Assembly (NCBI GenBank): GCA_946555345.1
Contig: CAMNSS010000002.1
Location: forward strand, 62,001 to 126,000
Length of the DNA: 64,000 nucleotides
DNA from: an uncultured Eubacterium sp.
GTDB lineage: Bacteria; Bacillota; Clostridia; Peptostreptococcales; Anaerovoracaceae
Direction of reading: 5' to 3'
Both the position numbers and the translations under genes were made by a program. The first letter of the stretch is position 1. Each line of letters starts with the position of its first letter. Below are positions 1 through 9,075 of this stretch, one piece after another. The notes under the pieces are model-generated. The model did not search any database, had not been told where the DNA came from, and saw nothing but the letters and a program-made list of their open reading frames with translations.

Positions 1-357
1 TTTCCGCTTGTTTGCTTCTTCGTTATTTCGTCTATACAGGCTTTCGTGCGGCAGGCTTGCGATTTTAGGCGGTTTTTGCAGGTCCTTTGCGTTTTTTGGG
101 AACGGTTTTTGGGCGGTTTTGCAGTTTTTTTGCGATTATTTTACAGTCTTTCAGGGTTCACTTCCTGCAAAGGCCACGTTCTCGCTTTCCTGCAAAAGCT
201 GCGTTCACGCTTTTTTGCAAACGGCAGATCTGTTGTAATCTAATGTTTTCTATAGAGGCGCACCCGTGCCGATATCGCCCGCATATGGCTTCTATGATTC
301 CGCCCGTGCAAAATCGCTATACAGCGGGCAGTCGTTTCCGCCCGTGCCAAAAGGCGT
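1..357. other. Gene-free end of window with degenerate repeats
   Basis: No credible gene. The stretch consists of imperfect repeats built around GCAAA..GC and CCCGTGC words (for example CGCCCGTGC near 301 and 340), resembling the repeats inside the adjacent moeA gene. Short open frames here have no ribosome binding site and no recognisable protein features. Confidence 0.6.
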
Positions 358-1911
358 TTAAAACAGCGTCACCAAAACCTGCTGCCCTGCTGCCAGCCCT
401 TCTGCATCCATGTCGATCAATACATAGCCATCCGCCCTAGTCAGCGTGGTCATAAGGCCGGATTTGCCAAAGATCGGAACAGCCTGGTAAACACAAGGCA
501 GATCGCCTCGGGATGCTGCGCCGTTTTGCAAATCTGCCGCGCGCTGATTTGATGCATTCCGGGACGCTACGCCACAAATGCCCGTACTATCTTTGGACGG
601 CAAAGCGTTTGGAACGGCTGTATGATTATGCAACGCCACCACACCCTGAGTTTCCAAAACATTTTCAACGGCTGCACCGTGCAAAGCCCCCACTCTCTGG
701 TTTGCCGAAGCATTTTGGAAACCCGCAACGCCCTGAACCGCTGGTGTGTTTGGAACGGCTGTATGATTGCGGGCTTCCAAGGCATTGCAAACAGACGCAT
801 GATCCGCACAATCCCGCTTCCCGCACTGCTGAAGTTCAACCAAAAGACACGTTGTCTTGCCTCCGGCCGCCGCCACATTTTCCGTAATCTGCGCAGGAAC
901 TGCCATAGGCTCGCCCTGCCCCGTCAGCTTTCGGAAAAGCCAGCCAATGACCAGCTCGAAAACCAAAAGCGCCGCCGCAGGATGCCCCGGAAGCCCCGCC
1001 AGAATCGTCTCCGTTTTCTCATCATATCCCAGGATTGTCGGTTTGCCTGGCTTTAATGCGATACCGTGCGTCAAGACGCCTGGCTCTGCCAGCTTGTCCA
1101 TCACATCCGCTGTATAATCCTTTTCCCCTTGGGAACTTCCACCGGATAGCACAACTAAATCACTGTCTGCCATCGCCTCGCGGACAGCCGATTCGATCAA
1201 GGAAGCATCGTCCCGCAAAACCTTCGTGCGAATTACCGCAAACCCTTGCCGCATCGCTGCCGCAGAAAGGGCATATGTGTTGATATCCCTGACCTGCCCG
1301 CTGGCTGGAACGGTCTGTGCATCTACCAGCTCATCGCCCGTGGAAACCACCGTGACCCGCCAAGGTTTAAAAACGAGCGGCTGGTGAACGCCCGCTGACG
1401 CCAAAACGCCGATTTCCCGCGGGCTTAACTTTCGCCCTTGCGGAAGGAACACCTGCCCAGCCGTAATATCTTCTCCTGCTATAATGATATTCCGCCCGGC
1501 GGATACCGGTTCATACACAGCGATGCTGCGTTCATCGAATTTCTCGCAATACTCCACCATCACCATCGCATCAGCGCCCTCCGGGATCATCCCGCCTGTC
1601 GGCACATACACCGCTTGGCCAGGCTTTATGGATTTTTGCGGGGCTGTCCCCATCGCGACTTCTTCTACCACGTCAAGAAATACGGGGATGCTATCGGTAA
1701 CGCCCTGCGTATCGGACGCCCTGACCGCATAACCGTCTACCGTAGATTTGCAAAAGCCAGGGATGTTTTCAGTTGACTGTAAATCCTCCGCCAGCACGCA
1801 TCCCAGGCTTTGCAAAAAATCTATCCTTTCCCGTTTGGCAAAGTTCTGCGGCACTGCTGCCAGCAGCTTTTCCCTTGCTTCCCCTAACGTATCAACTTTT
1901 AGTAATTTCAT
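358..1911 (-). CDS. moeA: Molybdopterin molybdenumtransferase MoeA with a repeat insertion
   Basis: MoeA inserts molybdate or tungstate into adenylylated molybdopterin in the cytoplasm. An N-terminal MoeA domain (about residues 1-170, with STVDGYAVRASD) is followed by the MPT-binding domain (VVSTGDEL near 195, SGGSSQGEKDYT near 258, GLPGHPAAALL near 310) and a C-terminal domain ending GKSGLMTTLTRADGYVLI. That last domain is interrupted at about residues 358-465 by roughly 100 residues of degenerate repeats (NHTAVPN occurs twice, plus GVAGFQNAS-like units), so the protein is 517 aa against about 400 usual. A 21-bp exact DNA repeat occurs at 607-627 and 748-768, 141 bp (47 codons) apart, keeping frame. 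The start has an AGGCAGG-like site. It is the last gene of the ThiS-ThiF-MobB-MoeA series after aldehyde oxidoreductase. Whether the insertion disturbs activity is unknown. Confidence 0.93.
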   Translation of the reverse strand: MKLLKVDTLGEAREKLLAAVPQNFAKRERIDFLQSLGCVLAEDLQSTENIPGFCKSTVDGYAVRASDTQGVTDSIPVFLDVVEEVAMGTAPQKSIKPGQAVYVPTGGMIPEGADAMVMVEYCEKFDERSIAVYEPVSAGRNIIIAGEDITAGQVFLPQGRKLSPREIGVLASAGVHQPLVFKPWRVTVVSTGDELVDAQTVPASGQVRDINTYALSAAAMRQGFAVIRTKVLRDDASLIESAVREAMADSDLVVLSGGSSQGEKDYTADVMDKLAEPGVLTHGIALKPGKPTILGYDEKTETILAGLPGHPAAALLVFELVIGWLFRKLTGQGEPMAVPAQITENVAAAGGKTTCLLVELQQCGKRDCADHASVCNALEARNHTAVPNTPAVQGVAGFQNASANQRVGALHGAAVENVLETQGVVALHNHTAVPNALPSKDSTGICGVASRNASNQRAADLQNGAASRGDLPCVYQAVPIFGKSGLMTTLTRADGYVLIDMDAEGLAAGQQVLVTLF

Positions 1912-2184
1912 ATCCTGCCTCTCGTCCTGCCTTTCACGTTTTGCGTTTTGGCGCGGTAAAAACCGTTCGTCAAATTTGTTTTATATTTTTATTCTGCAAA
2001 AAAGGTTGGTTTTAATTTTTCCGCCTGCCCTGATGCCCGCCGAATATCCGGGAAAGCTTTAAATTTTTTTGCGCAACGCCGTTCTTTGCAGGCAAAATAT
2101 GCGCCAAAGAATCCCCAAGAAACCTTCTGTAGAATTTCCTCTTTGGCACAAAGCAATCATCCCATTTATGCAATGCCGTTGCAC

Positions 2185-3048
2185 TTATTTTACCTTGATA
2201 ACGATTTCCTTGCCCGCTTCATATCCGTCGAGCGCTTTCACTGCGCCGATGACGACGTTTTTCAAGGTTTCCCGGACAAAAGGAACCATCCAGATCTCTT
2301 CCCCGCCTATCGTGAGTTCTACATCAAAATCCTGTTTTTGCGTTTCCGTTTTTCGTTCAACCAAATCCGCCAACTCTTTCACCTCCGTAACACCGTCTAT
2401 CACCGACAGCCCCAGCAAGAAATCGCTGTGCTTCGCATTGCGGGCAGTCCGGCCGCCCGTTTCAGAAATACCTAAGATCGGATTTCCCGTTTCTTCACGC
2501 TCTGCGCCCGCATGGCAATGAGCCGCGCCATCTGCGGCCGAAAGTGCTTCGTCTTCTATGCCTGTTTCATCGCCGCTTGCGGCCAAAAAAGCTTCGTCTG
2601 CCGCGCCCGCTTCTTCACTGCCTGCATCGATACCACCTGCTCCAGCAATCCCGCCAGCGATCACGCCCGATATGGCGATCGCCTCCGGACAAATCCGTTT
2701 TTTTACATCATCCACCGTTCTTCCCGTAATAATCGCCGGGCATTTTAACCCACAGTCTCCTTCCAAAATCACGAAATCTTCTTTGTAATATTTTAAAATT
2801 TCGTGGATCGACATCTGCCTGCCGCAGATAATTGCCGTCTCCTTGCCTCCTCTGGCAGTTACCCTTCTTGCGCCCGCTTCGGCGTGTTTAAAGGTATCCG
2901 TGCCCGGCTTGTCAGCCTGGAAGCCTTCATAATGAATGTCCTTGACTGTCCCCACGCTATATCCCCTGGATTTTAATTCGCGCGCCAGTGAAGTTACGGT
3001 GGTGGTTTTTCCTGTTTTGGAAAACCCTTTTACCATAATGATTCTCAT
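2185..3048 (-). CDS. mobB: MobB-like GTP-binding cofactor protein with internal low-complexity insert
   Basis: MobB-family P-loop protein thought to assist pterin nucleotide cofactor assembly. The N-terminus carries the Walker A motif GFSKTGKTTT, then GTVKDIHYEG and PGTDTFKHAEAGA typical of the family, and FVILEGDCGLKCPAI. At about residues 133-200 there is an Ala/Gly/Glu-rich stretch (GAADEAFLAASGDETG and similar units) that the roughly 165-aa family lacks. The tail (VELTIGGEEIWMVPFVRETL onward) resembles the C-terminal extension seen in AOR-linked MobB proteins. It lies between the ThiF-like gene and moeA, all on one strand. Assignment to MobB is firm; exact cofactor (Mo or W) is inferred from context. 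Confidence 0.88.
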   Translation of the reverse strand: MRIIMVKGFSKTGKTTTVTSLARELKSRGYSVGTVKDIHYEGFQADKPGTDTFKHAEAGARRVTARGGKETAIICGRQMSIHEILKYYKEDFVILEGDCGLKCPAIITGRTVDDVKKRICPEAIAISGVIAGGIAGAGGIDAGSEEAGAADEAFLAASGDETGIEDEALSAADGAAHCHAGAEREETGNPILGISETGGRTARNAKHSDFLLGLSVIDGVTEVKELADLVERKTETQKQDFDVELTIGGEEIWMVPFVRETLKNVVIGAVKALDGYEAGKEIVIKVK

Positions 3049-3499
3049 TTTATTTTCCCATTCTTAATCATGCCAGGAACTATCGTCCCCTGCTATTTCT
3101 ATATGCTTCAAAGAAAACGCTTTGCAAAGCGTTGCCCCCCCTAAACGAACGGCATATGGACACATTGTTATGGAATTAAGCCCGATCCTTGCCGCAAAGC
3201 GCCACCCCTGAGCGGGCGCATATGTGCAAAAAATCTTTGATTCCGTCTTGCACGCTTTCTTTTAAATAAACTGCACATTTCCGAAAAGAAAATACACGTA
3301 ATGCGGGTCCATGCCGACGCCTTCCGTGCTAAATGCGCCCAGCTACATGGATTATCTGTGACGCCATGTTTGGCGTCAATAGTCTTGCGTTCAAGCCTTC
3401 CAGCAATAATTCCCTTAAATTGAACCCGATCGCCCATACTCGAAAAGCGAACAAGTAATACAAAAACTGCCTGCCATATCAAACGCTTCACGCATTCTA
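3049..3499. other. Intergenic, 450 bp, no gene
   Basis: Separates the ThiF-like gene from mobB. An open frame at 3168-3491 on the minus strand looks like nothing known and starts abruptly with no good ribosome binding site. A small perfect hairpin (GACGCC/GGCGTC, 3360-3377) is visible; no T-run follows it. No riboswitch of the type at 7.4 and 9.1 kb was found here. Confidence 0.5.
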
Positions 3500-4360
3500 T
3501 TACCCAAATTCTATCACTTCATGCTCATGGTTCAGCAGATCGATCAACAACAGCCTGTTTTCCAGCACCCCATCCCTGCCGAGAAGCAATTTCAAGGTTT
3601 CGGCAACCTGAATCCCAGAAATGACCGCAGGCGTAAACGAGGGATTACCCGTTTCCGCCTCCGCACCCTTCGCCTGGCTGCCCTGGTAAATGATATGCAG
3701 AAGCCTGTCTTTTGGCCGCACCACTGCCACCTGGCCATTCCACCCGGCGATCGCCCCATGCACCAGCGGAATCTCCTCTTTCTCGCAGGCATCTTCCAAG
3801 ATCAGCCTGGACTGAACATTGTCCAAAGCGTCTACTGCCACGTCGTGGCCTCGAATGATGTCACAACAGTTTTGCGCATCGAGCATCGTATGCAAAGGGC
3901 GGATTTCCACCGACGAATTGATTTTTTTCATCTGCCTTGCGCCCTCCGCCGCCTTTTCCCGTCCGATATTCCCTTCATGGGAAAGAACCTGCCTGTTCAG
4001 GTTGCTGGCATCGAACACATCTCCGTCAACGATCGTCAGCTTGCCAATGCCAAGCCTTGTAAGCCCTTCAATCACGCCGCCGCCAAGGCCGCCACAGCCG
4101 ACAATGCAGACGGATTTTTCCCGCAAAACTTCCTGTTCCTTCCTGCTAACCGTTCCCACATTCCGATCATATCGCATCGAATGCTGCGTCGCACAGCCTT
4201 CTTGCTGCGCTTCATAGACCGCTTGCAACACCTCATAGCTTTCTTGCTGCGCCGCACAGCCTTCCTGCAACGCCTCATAGCCTTCCAGCAGTGGTTCTGC
4301 GAAATGATCCGGGGACTTTTTTCCAGCCCGTTCTTTTCCTGTTTCCTGCTTCGCCTTCAT
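3500..4360 (-). CDS. ThiF/MoeB/HesA-family adenylyltransferase
   Basis: E1-like enzyme that adenylates the C-terminal GG of a MoaD/ThiS partner. The nucleotide-binding core shows CIVGCGGLGGGVIEGLTRLG, then TIVDGDVFDASNLNRQVL and DVAVDALDNVQSRLILEDAC. The first roughly 60 residues are a repeat-rich extension (units such as EGYEALQEGCAAQQ, YEVLQAVYEAQQEGCATQ) not expected in this family. The C-terminal zinc-site cysteines of classical MoeB are not evident, as in the shorter HesA/ThiF forms. The start codon lies 4 nt after the MoaD-like stop, with GGGAGG overlapping that gene's final codons, so the two are translationally coupled. Partner is almost surely the product of the upstream gene. Confidence 0.9.
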   Translation of the reverse strand: MKAKQETGKERAGKKSPDHFAEPLLEGYEALQEGCAAQQESYEVLQAVYEAQQEGCATQHSMRYDRNVGTVSRKEQEVLREKSVCIVGCGGLGGGVIEGLTRLGIGKLTIVDGDVFDASNLNRQVLSHEGNIGREKAAEGARQMKKINSSVEIRPLHTMLDAQNCCDIIRGHDVAVDALDNVQSRLILEDACEKEEIPLVHGAIAGWNGQVAVVRPKDRLLHIIYQGSQAKGAEAETGNPSFTPAVISGIQVAETLKLLLGRDGVLENRLLLIDLLNHEHEVIEFG

Positions 4361-4364
4361 GCGC

Positions 4365-4604
4365 TCAGCCTCCCGACACCTTGGAAAAGGCTTTTAAAAA
4401 ATCACCGTCATTGAGCCTGTCGTCAATCATCACCCTCTTATTGTTGACGGAAACAAATCCAAAATTCTTGATTTCCTTGTAATTAAGTCCAGCCGCTTGG
4501 AGCGCTTCGTCACAAGTGCAGCCATCCGGCACCTCATAAATACGCTCCTGATCTTCGCCGAAATACTTTTTTAATGTGCCTCTTAAAGCTATCGTAACCT
4601 TCAT
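4365..4604 (-). CDS. MoaD/ThiS-family sulfur carrier protein
   Basis: A 79-aa beta-grasp sulfur carrier starting MKVTIALRGTLKKYFG and ending VSGG, the diglycine tail that becomes the thiocarboxylate donating dithiolene sulfur to molybdopterin. A longer open frame exists upstream to 4679, but it runs through a repeat array, and the ATG at 4604 has a nearby GGAG-type site, so the short start is chosen. It is directly followed by its E1-like partner. In AOR operons such proteins serve tungstopterin assembly; ThiS-like use in thiamin synthesis cannot be excluded from sequence alone. Confidence 0.88.
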   Translation of the reverse strand: MKVTIALRGTLKKYFGEDQERIYEVPDGCTCDEALQAAGLNYKEIKNFGFVSVNNKRVMIDDRLNDGDFLKAFSKVSGG

Positions 4605-5130
4605 ATTTCCCTCTTTTCTCCTAAAAGCTGGTGATTTCGCCAAATGGCCGTTTCTTGCAAATGCCAGCGTTCTCGCCAACAGCCTTCATCCCGCAAATAC
4701 CAGCGTTCTCGCCAAATGGTCGTTTCCCGCAAACGCCAGCGATTCCGCAAAACGGCTATTTCTTGCAAACGCCACAAGCAGCCATCGTTTATACGGATTG
4801 CACACGACTCGCCCGCAAAAAACACACAGGGCAGATATTCCAGTATCTGCCCTGATTATACATCATTTTATCATGCTTTGTCAGCTTGTTTTCTGCTTAG
4901 TCCGTTAAATCGCTTTCCGGCGAACTGCCGCCAAGGCGTAACGTCAAGCTGCCTTGCCTTGTTTAAATCGCTTTCCGGCGGCTACTTCCGGCCGCCGGTT
5001 CTCCGCTTAAGCCGCCAGTGGCCGCAAGCCGCTTTTCGCCCGCTAGTTCTCCATTCCTGCGGTCCAGCGGTCCGCAAACAATTTAAATTTCCGTTCGCGG
5101 CCCGCAAACGGCCGCCTTTGCACAATTCTC
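4605..5130. repeat. Intergenic degenerate tandem repeats
   Basis: No gene. From about 4625 to 4790 the + strand reads as 5-6 imperfect copies of a roughly 30-bp unit containing TTCTCGCCAAATGG/CGTTTCTTGCAAACGCCAGC-like words. A second family follows at 4905-4985, where TTAAATCGCTTTCCGGCG occurs twice. A terminator lies between the two arrays. Confidence 0.7.
4817..4854 (-). terminator. Rho-independent terminator after AOR
   Basis: On the minus strand an 11-bp perfect stem (CAGGGCAGATA / TATCTGCCCTG) with a 5-nt loop is followed within a few bases by a TTTTTT run. It sits downstream of the AOR gene and before the MoaD-like gene, so the cofactor genes may depend partly on readthrough or on another promoter. 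Confidence 0.75.
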
Positions 5131-6906
5131 CTAAAGCAGTGACTGAATCAGCTCTTCCGGCATTGTGCCGTCCTTATTCCAGCCCATTACTTCATAATAC
5201 TGATCCAGCATATCCTCGAACGCCTCCGGCGGAATCGCCTGGCCTGCCGCAGGACCATTCTGCAATGCTTCCGTCACAACTCGCTTCGGAACGGTATCGT
5301 GCGTCCTGTTAAAGCCTTCCCGCTGGTTGAACGCCCTGGCGATATTGATCACGCGGCGGCCGACTGCCTGCATATCCTCCGCAGTCCAATCCTTGCCCGT
5401 AACCAAGCGCATCAGCTCTGCCATCATTTCATAATTGCCCGTCAGCGTTCCCCAGAAGTCGCAGATGCAAAGGCTGAACTTCACCGCATTGGTGAGCTGG
5501 AGGTCATAAACCAGTTGTCCTTTTCCTTCCGGCGTATATGGCGGAATGGAAGCGGCAAAGACCTCTTCATTTGGCGCATAAGCCCTCATGTGGCAAGCGC
5601 CCCTGTCGGAAATCGCATAAGATAACGCCATGCCCCAAGAGCCGCGCGGCTCATACTGCGGATATTCGAGACCCTTTACATGCATCGCAAACTCCGTGCC
5701 GCCGTACTTTTCCGATGCGATCTTCACGCCGTCAGCCAGTTCTGCGCCAACGCCAGTCCTCGTCGCCATCTCTTTCAACAGCCTGATCATCCCTTCGCCA
5801 TCGCCAAACTTAATGCCGAAATCGTGCAGACCCTTTTCCGTCATTTCCATCGCCCAGATGATCGTATCGCCAGCGCTGATGGTGTCAAGCCCCATATCAT
5901 CGGCAACCTGGTTATACTTCACGATGGAGTACGGATCGCGAATGCCCGCATTCGGTCCTGCGACGGAAATCGATTCGTATTCGGGACCTTCGCATACGGC
6001 GTCGCCAATCTTGAGGAAATTACCACAGCCGAGGCCGCAACTTCCGCAGCCCCGCTTGCCCTCTCTGTGCTGAATCAGCACATCGCCGTTGTATTCCGTC
6101 CACTGCACATCCGTCGTATCCGAGAAGTTTTTCCACGGCAAGATACCGCCGTCATTGCAAGCCTCTAAAAATGCCGTCGTTCCTGCATCATATACGAACG
6201 TATTGTCCTCCTGCAAAACATCCTCATGCAAAATCTCCAGGATTCTGTCGGTTGTTTTCTCGATATCCGGCACTTTCACGCCGCCCGTTCCCTTGATGAC
6301 GATCGCCTTCATCTTCTTTGAACCCATCACGGCACCGATGCCGCCTCTTCCTGCCTGCCTGTAATAATCCGAATTGATGCAGGCCATATTGCTCAGGTTT
6401 TCCCCGGCAGGACCAATCGACATGATGCTGTAATCCGTCCCGTATTTTTCAGCCAGGATCGCTTCGGCCTCGTGCGAACCAAGTCCCCATAGCTCTTCCG
6501 CTTCCACAAATTCGATTTTATCGTCTTCGATCAGGACATATCCCGGCTTTTCAAATACGCCTTCAAATATGATCATGTCGTATCCAGCAAATTTGATTCT
6601 GATTCCTGCGTGGCCGCCAATCGAGCAATCGTTCATCGTTCCCGTCGCTGGTGATTTTGCCGCCACCGAAAGCTTCCCGGAGCAAGGCACAGGCGTTCCC
6701 GTCATCGGACCTGTCGTCAGAAACAGCTTATTGTCCGGACCGAGCGCATCGATGCCCGGTTTCAGCTCTTCATACATATAACGGATCGCCAAACCCTTTG
6801 AACCGATGTATTTTTCCGCAAAATCCATGCGAAGCGGTTCTGTGGAGGCTTTCTTGTCAGTAAGATTGATTCTCAATACTTTGTTCTGATATCCTAACAT
6901 TGTCAT
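5131..6906 (-). CDS. aor: Tungsten-dependent aldehyde:ferredoxin oxidoreductase
   Basis: Cytoplasmic tungstopterin enzyme that oxidises aldehydes to carboxylates, or the reverse, with ferredoxin. At 591 aa it matches the AOR family length. The N-terminal domain shows LRINLTDKKAS, YIGSKGLAIRYMYEEL and TGPMTGTPVPCSGKLSV; the cluster-binding signature CGSCGLGCGNFLKIGDAVC near residue 290 supplies the [4Fe-4S] cysteines (CxxCxxxC plus a distal Cys); PNAGIRDPYSIVKYNQVADDMGLD matches the central pterin-binding region. The start at 6906 has GGGAGG about 8 nt upstream. It lies 18 nt downstream of a four-cluster ferredoxin subunit and behind a Moco/Tuco-like riboswitch. No notable truncation. Confidence 0.95.
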   Translation of the reverse strand: MTMLGYQNKVLRINLTDKKASTEPLRMDFAEKYIGSKGLAIRYMYEELKPGIDALGPDNKLFLTTGPMTGTPVPCSGKLSVAAKSPATGTMNDCSIGGHAGIRIKFAGYDMIIFEGVFEKPGYVLIEDDKIEFVEAEELWGLGSHEAEAILAEKYGTDYSIMSIGPAGENLSNMACINSDYYRQAGRGGIGAVMGSKKMKAIVIKGTGGVKVPDIEKTTDRILEILHEDVLQEDNTFVYDAGTTAFLEACNDGGILPWKNFSDTTDVQWTEYNGDVLIQHREGKRGCGSCGLGCGNFLKIGDAVCEGPEYESISVAGPNAGIRDPYSIVKYNQVADDMGLDTISAGDTIIWAMEMTEKGLHDFGIKFGDGEGMIRLLKEMATRTGVGAELADGVKIASEKYGGTEFAMHVKGLEYPQYEPRGSWGMALSYAISDRGACHMRAYAPNEEVFAASIPPYTPEGKGQLVYDLQLTNAVKFSLCICDFWGTLTGNYEMMAELMRLVTGKDWTAEDMQAVGRRVINIARAFNQREGFNRTHDTVPKRVVTEALQNGPAAGQAIPPEAFEDMLDQYYEVMGWNKDGTMPEELIQSLL

Positions 6907-6924
6907 TTTTCATACCTCCCCTGT

Positions 6925-7311
6925 TTATTCAAACGTCAACGCATTCTGCGGACACGTCTTCACGCATTTCGGATCGCCCTTGCACGTATCGCATATGTAC
7001 GCCTTGTCTTCCCTGATCCGCACGACCTTTTTCGGGCATTTTTCTTCGCAAATACCGCAGCCGATGCACTTATCCATATCAACTTCTATGTACTCGCCCA
7101 TTTTGATCGCATCCTCAGGACATGCCTTGGCGCAGATACCGCACAAAATACAATAATGATCCGCATATTTCAGCGTCCCTTTATCGTAATATGTTTCAAT
7201 CGCAATCCGCGCTTTGGAAGGAATGTATTCGCCTTCCTTGTATGCAGAACAGACCTGTGCGCACAGCTGGCAGCCTATGCAGCTTTCCTTGTTGAATTTT
7301 AGTCTTTTCAT
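6925..7311 (-). CDS. Poly-ferredoxin (4Fe-4S) subunit of the AOR operon
   Basis: A 128-aa iron-sulfur protein, probably the electron carrier or small subunit of the following AOR. Three complete CxxCxxCxxxC motifs are visible: CIGCQLCAQVC near 11, CILCGICAKAC near 54, CIGCGICEEKC near 83; a fourth, CDTCKGDPKCVKTCP, is near 107, giving up to four [4Fe-4S] clusters. The arrangement resembles HycB/CooF/AorB-type subunits. The start has AGGAAG upstream. It is the first gene of the riboswitch-controlled operon, so its expression should follow cofactor status. Confidence 0.93.
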   Translation of the reverse strand: MKRLKFNKESCIGCQLCAQVCSAYKEGEYIPSKARIAIETYYDKGTLKYADHYCILCGICAKACPEDAIKMGEYIEVDMDKCIGCGICEEKCPKKVVRIREDKAYICDTCKGDPKCVKTCPQNALTFE

Positions 7312-7383
7312 TTTGCATCTTCCTTTCTATTTTTTCTGCAAAAAAATAGCAAAGCAGAACTACCTCATCTATTTGAGGATTCG

Positions 7384-7472
7384 TTTCTCCTTTGCACAAT
7401 GGCAGGCAGCGAAATCGCTTTCGCTACCCTGACGTTTTCACCGGCATCGAGTGTCATGTGAAAATCGGAGTA
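7384..7472 (-). ncRNA. Moco/Tuco-like riboswitch upstream of ferredoxin-AOR
   Basis: Read on the minus strand, the leader contains CTCCGA, then GCCGGTG, a hairpin opened by GGGTAGC and closed by GCTGCCTGCC, and AAAGGAG, whose GGAG closes P1 with CTCC. P2 pairs TTTTCAC with GTGAAAA. The copy at 21.66 kb has the same length with P2 changed to TTCCTGC/GCAGGAA, and the P3 pair G-C changed to A-T: compensatory changes that directly support the fold. The conserved TCCGA..AAAGGA frame and the gene context (tungsten enzyme) match what I recall of the molybdenum/tungsten cofactor riboswitch class; the class name is recognition from memory, not a model hit. The output mechanism downstream is not clear. 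Confidence 0.75.
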
Positions 7473-7512
7473 TATTTAATTGTATTCTGGTTTACTACTT
7501 ACTGATACCTGG

Positions 7513-7541
7513 ATTATACATGATGTGAAAGACATTTTCAA
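7513..7541 (-). promoter_or_regulatory. Sigma-A promoter of the ferredoxin-AOR operon
   Basis: On the minus strand TTGAAA (7536-7541) and TATAAT (7513-7518) are separated by 17 bp. Transcription would begin about 35 nt before the riboswitch aptamer. Confidence 0.75.
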
Positions 7542-7657
7542 CCGTAGATTCAAGGGAATTTTACCCGTTTGCTACTCTGCGGCCTCCTTTCAGCCGTCTC
7601 TGCAGCCATCCATCTTCCCCAGGGCTTAATCCGCTTTTCCCATCGCTTCCATCCCAT

Positions 7658-7698
7658 TTTCACCGTTTTTCGTCAAAACAATATCTCAAACGGTGAAA
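7658..7698. repeat. Hairpin element A, copy 1
   Basis: Inverted repeat with arms TTTCACCGTTT (7658-7668) and AAACGGTGAAA (7688-7698), 19-nt loop. Same family at 7.9, 32.1, 32.2 and 44.2-44.4 kb. Confidence 0.85.
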
Positions 7699-7907
7699 CA
7701 AATGCACAAGCAAACACCCATGTGCCATAAAATTTCATAATCATTGCATTTATAAAGAAAGCACAAGAAGCCACACCCAGGGAAAGCCTTACAAAATGCA
7801 TCTCCCAGCGCACCAAATCATACCACAGCCTGTTATTTTGCAAAACTGTCAGGAAATGCATATAAAGGGTAAAACATTATGTAAACAATTCGTTCGTTTC
7901 CGCTTTC

Positions 7908-7948
7908 TTTCACCGTAACCGCCCCTAAAAACGGCGAAAACGGTGAAA
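7908..7948. repeat. Hairpin element A, copy 2
   Basis: Arms TTTCACCGT (7908-7916) and the fuller AAAACGGTGAAA (7937-7948); the left arm is degraded after nine bases. Confidence 0.75.
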
Positions 7949-8309
7949 TCCGCAGCCGCAGCCAGCAAACCAAGCCCTCAAACAGCTCCAGACCGGCAAC
8001 TGCAGCCAGCACCCCCCCAATCAAGAAACCAACCACCCTCAGCGCCCAGCCATACGCCCTCACTACAGCAACCCCAGCCAGCGCTTAACCGATCCCCTTT
8101 ACATAGCAAGCCTCTTTCTGCTATAATCTGGTTAGAATATTTTTTCAACTTAATGTTTGCAGCTTATTATGGTTTGCAACTTATCGCCAAACACGCATGA
8201 CTGCATTTGGATGCAAAATTTTCAATGCAATTTAACGCATTCATGCAAAAAAACGCCAAAATTTCATATACTTCGCAGGATAAACAGCATAGAAGGAGGT
8301 TGTACAGCA

Positions 8310-8897
8310 ATGAAGCGAAAAATTCTCACAAAAGCCGTGCTTGCCTTGTTGCTCCTGCTCCTGGCAGGCGCACTATCAGGCTGCACGAAAACCGCAGAAG
8401 GCGACGAGTCCGGCAAAGACGATGCCGACAATGCTTCTGCCAGCCAAACTGCATCCAGTTCCGAAAGCGAAACGGATTTTCCGGGAAGCTACACCGTGCC
8501 GGAGGGCTGGGTCAAGGCCGAAAAGTGCTACACGCCGGATAAAACCTTCTATGTAGAAGAAGGCCACGAGAATGACGAGATGCCCGATAATATCTCCATC
8601 GAAGCTGGCACAAACAAATACAGCGCGGACGAACACGAAAATTTCCGCGATGCGATCCTGCGGCAACTCACCATGCAGTTGCAGGGCGTCGATGCCACTT
8701 TGACTGGCGACGGCACTTATACGGAGCAAGGCGATGTCCTTTACATTTTTACGATCAACGAAGAAGACACAGTTACAAAGCAATATTACATTGTTGGGGA
8801 TCACCAGTATTGCCTGATCCACCTGACCAATTTCACGGGTTCTGAAAGCGCGGGCGCAGCGGCGCAGGCCATGGCGGATAGCTTCGTCTGGAATTGA
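8310..8897 (+). CDS. Predicted lipoprotein of unknown function
   Basis: A 195-aa secreted lipoprotein. The start at 8310 is chosen because AAGGAGGT lies 9 nt upstream; a longer frame from 8157 has no such site. Residues 1-25 form a type II signal peptide (MKRKILTKAV, a Leu-rich core, lipobox LSGC), followed by a Gly/Asp/Ser-rich linker (about 26-55). The mature part (VPEGWVKAEKCYTPDKTFYV, then DNISIEAGTNKYSADEHENF) resembles small extracytoplasmic proteins of the PsbP/DUF1795-like kind in outline only. It stands alone, upstream of the tup riboswitch, with no clear partner. Function not assigned. Confidence 0.85.
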   Translation: MKRKILTKAVLALLLLLLAGALSGCTKTAEGDESGKDDADNASASQTASSSESETDFPGSYTVPEGWVKAEKCYTPDKTFYVEEGHENDEMPDNISIEAGTNKYSADEHENFRDAILRQLTMQLQGVDATLTGDGTYTEQGDVLYIFTINEEDTVTKQYYIVGDHQYCLIHLTNFTGSESAGAAAQAMADSFVWN

Positions 8898-9024
8898 TTG
8901 GGATGTGCGCAAAGCTGATTGTCAGCAATTTACGCTCAGCCCGCCCGCAGTCAATTCACGGCGCTTTGCGGCGATTTAACATCCCCCCTCGTTTTCCAAT
9001 CAGCGTAAATGACGTATTTAGTCC

Positions 9025-9053
9025 TGGACAAATATTCCATGATACGTTACAAT
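9025..9053 (+). promoter_or_regulatory. Sigma-A promoter of tupABC
   Basis: TGGACA (9025-9030) and TACAAT (9048-9053) separated by 17 bp, about 20 nt before the riboswitch. Confidence 0.7.
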
Positions 9054-9075
9054 AAACCCGTAATCAAAACTGAAT

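Larger units (their letters stand above)
7542..8309. other. Intergenic, no gene; two hairpin elements
   Basis: No credible coding sequence between the AOR promoter and the lipoprotein gene. It holds two copies of the TTTCACCGTTTT-type inverted repeat (listed separately) and C-rich, A-rich low-complexity sequence around 7950-8100. Confidence 0.6.

Noticed and set aside
3168-3491. 107-aa minus-strand open frame between thiF-like gene and mobB
   Set aside because: No ribosome binding site, no similarity to any family, composition of non-coding sequence.
7673-8063. Small hydrophobic frames upstream of the lipoprotein gene
   Set aside because: They run through the element A hairpins, lack ribosome binding sites and do not resemble known small proteins.
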